Shown here one piece after another: positions 62,797 through 64,000 of a stretch of DNA of 64,000 nt. Position 1 is the first letter of the stretch. Every line of letters starts with the position of its first letter. The DNA comes from Rubripirellula tenax. GTDB lineage: Bacteria > Planctomycetota > Planctomycetia > Pirellulales > Pirellulaceae. The position numbers and the translations under genes were made by a program. The notes beneath the pieces were generated by a model, which worked only from the letters and a program-made list of their open reading frames with translations, was not told the origin of the DNA and searched no databases. The stretch covers positions 305,844 through 369,843 of the forward strand of contig NZ_SJPW01000006.1 of assembly GCF_007860125.1 (NCBI RefSeq). The letters are read 5' to 3'.

Positions 62797-64000
62797 ATGT
62801 CGATCCTCCGATTTTTGTCTCATCGAAGTTCCACTCGCCGAGCGTCGAAGCGGCGCGTCCACCAAACGGGACTGCAGCGCCGCCGATCGATCTTGGAGAC
62901 TCTCGAAGATCGTCGCGTCTTGGCTTCGTTTGCGGTGATCACGTCGGCCGACACGGGCAACGGTTCATTGCGGGAAGCCATCGCGTCGGCAAACGCTTCG
63001 CTGGGGCCCGACGTGATCACGTTCGCGCCTTCGGTAACCGGAACGATCACGTTGGGCGCCATCAATGGTCCGTTGTCGATCACCGATTCCGTTTCGATCG
63101 CTGGGCCGGGATCGGGGGCGCTAACCATTCGTGCAAACACGAACGCGACGAACGAGTTTCGTATCTTTGACGTCCAACCGGGTTCCGGCGATGTCTCGAT
63201 CGCGGGTCTGACGCTATCGGGTGGACGCGTGACAGGACAGGCCGGCGGCGCGATCCGTTATCAAAGCGTCGGTACGCTGACGGTCCAGGACAGTGTCCTG
63301 AGCGGAAACGTTGCAAACAATGGTGGCGCGATCTATGGCGAATACGACGGCACGATCGCCGTCATCAACAGCACTTTCGAAAACAACGAAGCAAAGTACG
63401 GCGGCGGTGGTGCCATTCATGCGATCGAAACGGACATCACCGTCCAAGACAGTACGTTCAACAACAATCGTTCGTACGGAAGTGGCGGGGCGATCTCAAG
63501 CTTCTCGTTGGGGTCCATTTCGATCACCAACAGCCAACTGACCAACAACCAAGTGACCGAAGCGGGCTTCAACGGCGGCGCTATCGATAGCGGTGATGGC
63601 GCCGTTACGATTGCGAACAGTGTGATCAGCGGCAACACAGTCGCAGGTGGCGACGGCGGCGGACTGTACAGCATCAATGGCGCTGTCACGATCACGTCGT
63701 CGACCTTCGATGGGAACATCGCAAACTACAACGGCGGTGCGATCTTGAACGATGTCGGCCCGCTTACGATCACGGACTCGATGATCACCAACAACCGAGC
63801 ACAGTATGGCGACGGCGGCGGCATCTCGAATTTTGTCGGCAACCTGACGCTGACGCGTTCGACCGTCAGTGCCAACAACAGCGTTACCGACGGTGGTGGC
63901 GTCTCCAACGTCAGCGGTATCGTTGTCGTTCGCGACAGCACCATCGACAACAACACATCGGGTGGCGACGGCGGAGGACTGGCAACGATCACCGGTGCGG
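62797..64000 (+). CDS. Secreted beta-helix surface protein with planctomycete LEDR export motif, 3' end outside window
   Basis: The frame opens at the ATG at 62797 (MSILRFLSHRSSTRR) and is open to the window end, so the protein is at least 401 residues. The N-terminus is basic and then carries RRSILETLEDRRVLAS, the planctomycete-specific extracellular signal (LEDR/LEPR motif). VITSADTGNGSLREAIASAN opens the adhesin-like repeat region. A right-handed beta-helix follows with about 25-residue units (GGAI.., S.F.NN..., GGA) built from GG, NN and S-T-F motifs, as in polymorphic outer-membrane proteins. It likely forms a large cell-surface adhesin. The stop lies to the right of the window. Confidence 0.9.
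   Translation, partial: MSILRFLSHRSSTRRASKRRVHQTGLQRRRSILETLEDRRVLASFAVITSADTGNGSLREAIASANASLGPDVITFAPSVTGTITLGAINGPLSITDSVSIAGPGSGALTIRANTNATNEFRIFDVQPGSGDVSIAGLTLSGGRVTGQAGGAIRYQSVGTLTVQDSVLSGNVANNGGAIYGEYDGTIAVINSTFENNEAKYGGGGAIHAIETDITVQDSTFNNNRSYGSGGAISSFSLGSISITNSQLTNNQVTEAGFNGGAIDSGDGAVTIANSVISGNTVAGGDGGGLYSINGAVTITSSTFDGNIANYNGGAILNDVGPLTITDSMITNNRAQYGDGGGISNFVGNLTLTRSTVSANNSVTDGGGVSNVSGIVVVRDSTIDNNTSGGDGGGLATITGA

Noticed and set aside
62797-64000. Tandem DNA repeats or CRISPR in the beta-helix gene
   Set aside because: The repeats are coding, diverged and in frame. No identical repeat and spacer structure is present.

Overview
The window looks like a chromosome segment of a Rhodopirellula-type planctomycete (order Pirellulales). 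The signs are a DUF1552 gene next to a DUF1587/1592/1588/1585 'planctomycete cytochrome' gene, sulfatases, PEP-CTERM proteins, a secreted beta-helix protein with the planctomycete LEDR-type N-terminal export motif, a kinase gene, many short genes scattered on both strands, and moderately GC-rich DNA. No rRNA, CRISPR array or phage is visible. One tRNA gene (Lys, anticodon CTT) is present.

Layout. 1-8 kb (minus strand): an edge-truncated cupredoxin-like secreted protein, a lipoprotein, a PQQ-propeller protein, and a DUF1552/DUF1592 pair typical of planctomycete surface or periplasmic redox modules. 8-12.5 kb (plus): a secreted helical protein, KptA (RNA 2'-phosphotransferase), then a GntR regulator, a Gfo/Idh/MocA oxidoreductase and DeoC, which look like one sugar-catabolic transcription unit. 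12.5-18.2 kb: a membrane protein and phosphoesterase pair (the membrane gene carries an in-frame palindromic repeat element), a CBM9-like protein, a small secreted protein and a sulfatase.

18.4-22.1 kb is a scar-like accessory island. It starts with a broken ADP-ribosylglycohydrolase gene cut at a repeat end. A short array of integron-type gene cassettes follows, with three attC sites whose cassette ends are complementary exactly as expected, and no integrase in the window. The island ends in repeat-rich debris abutting a sulfatase that has lost its N-terminus and is joined to two HExxH metallopeptidase units.

24-33.5 kb: two PEP-CTERM proteins, one of them a PL6-type polysaccharide lyase; the tRNA; a DUF3352-like protein; a BON-like protein; a polysaccharide export protein; and a TPR-like protein. 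33.7-39.6 kb is the most unusual functional locus. It has an FHA-EAL protein divergent from an AAA ATPase, whose stop codon overlaps the start of a 1030-residue protein joining a Ser/Thr kinase to a tubulin/FtsZ-like GTPase domain.

39.7-47.2 kb: a YihY/BrkB membrane protein, a small conserved protein, then a tightly coupled hpt, two-glycosyltransferase and secreted-protease run. 47.6-53.2 kb: a sugar-acid and fucose utilisation set (tagaturonate epimerase, GH29 fucosidase, aldo/keto reductase, FucP). 53.3-60.7 kb (minus): CorA, a very large MscS-family channel, a beta-lactamase-fold hydrolase and a WYL regulator. 60.9-64 kb: a PEP-CTERM-like protein, an RDD membrane protein and a large beta-helix surface protein that runs off the right edge.

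All functions are assigned by reading motifs and family resemblance. No database search was possible.
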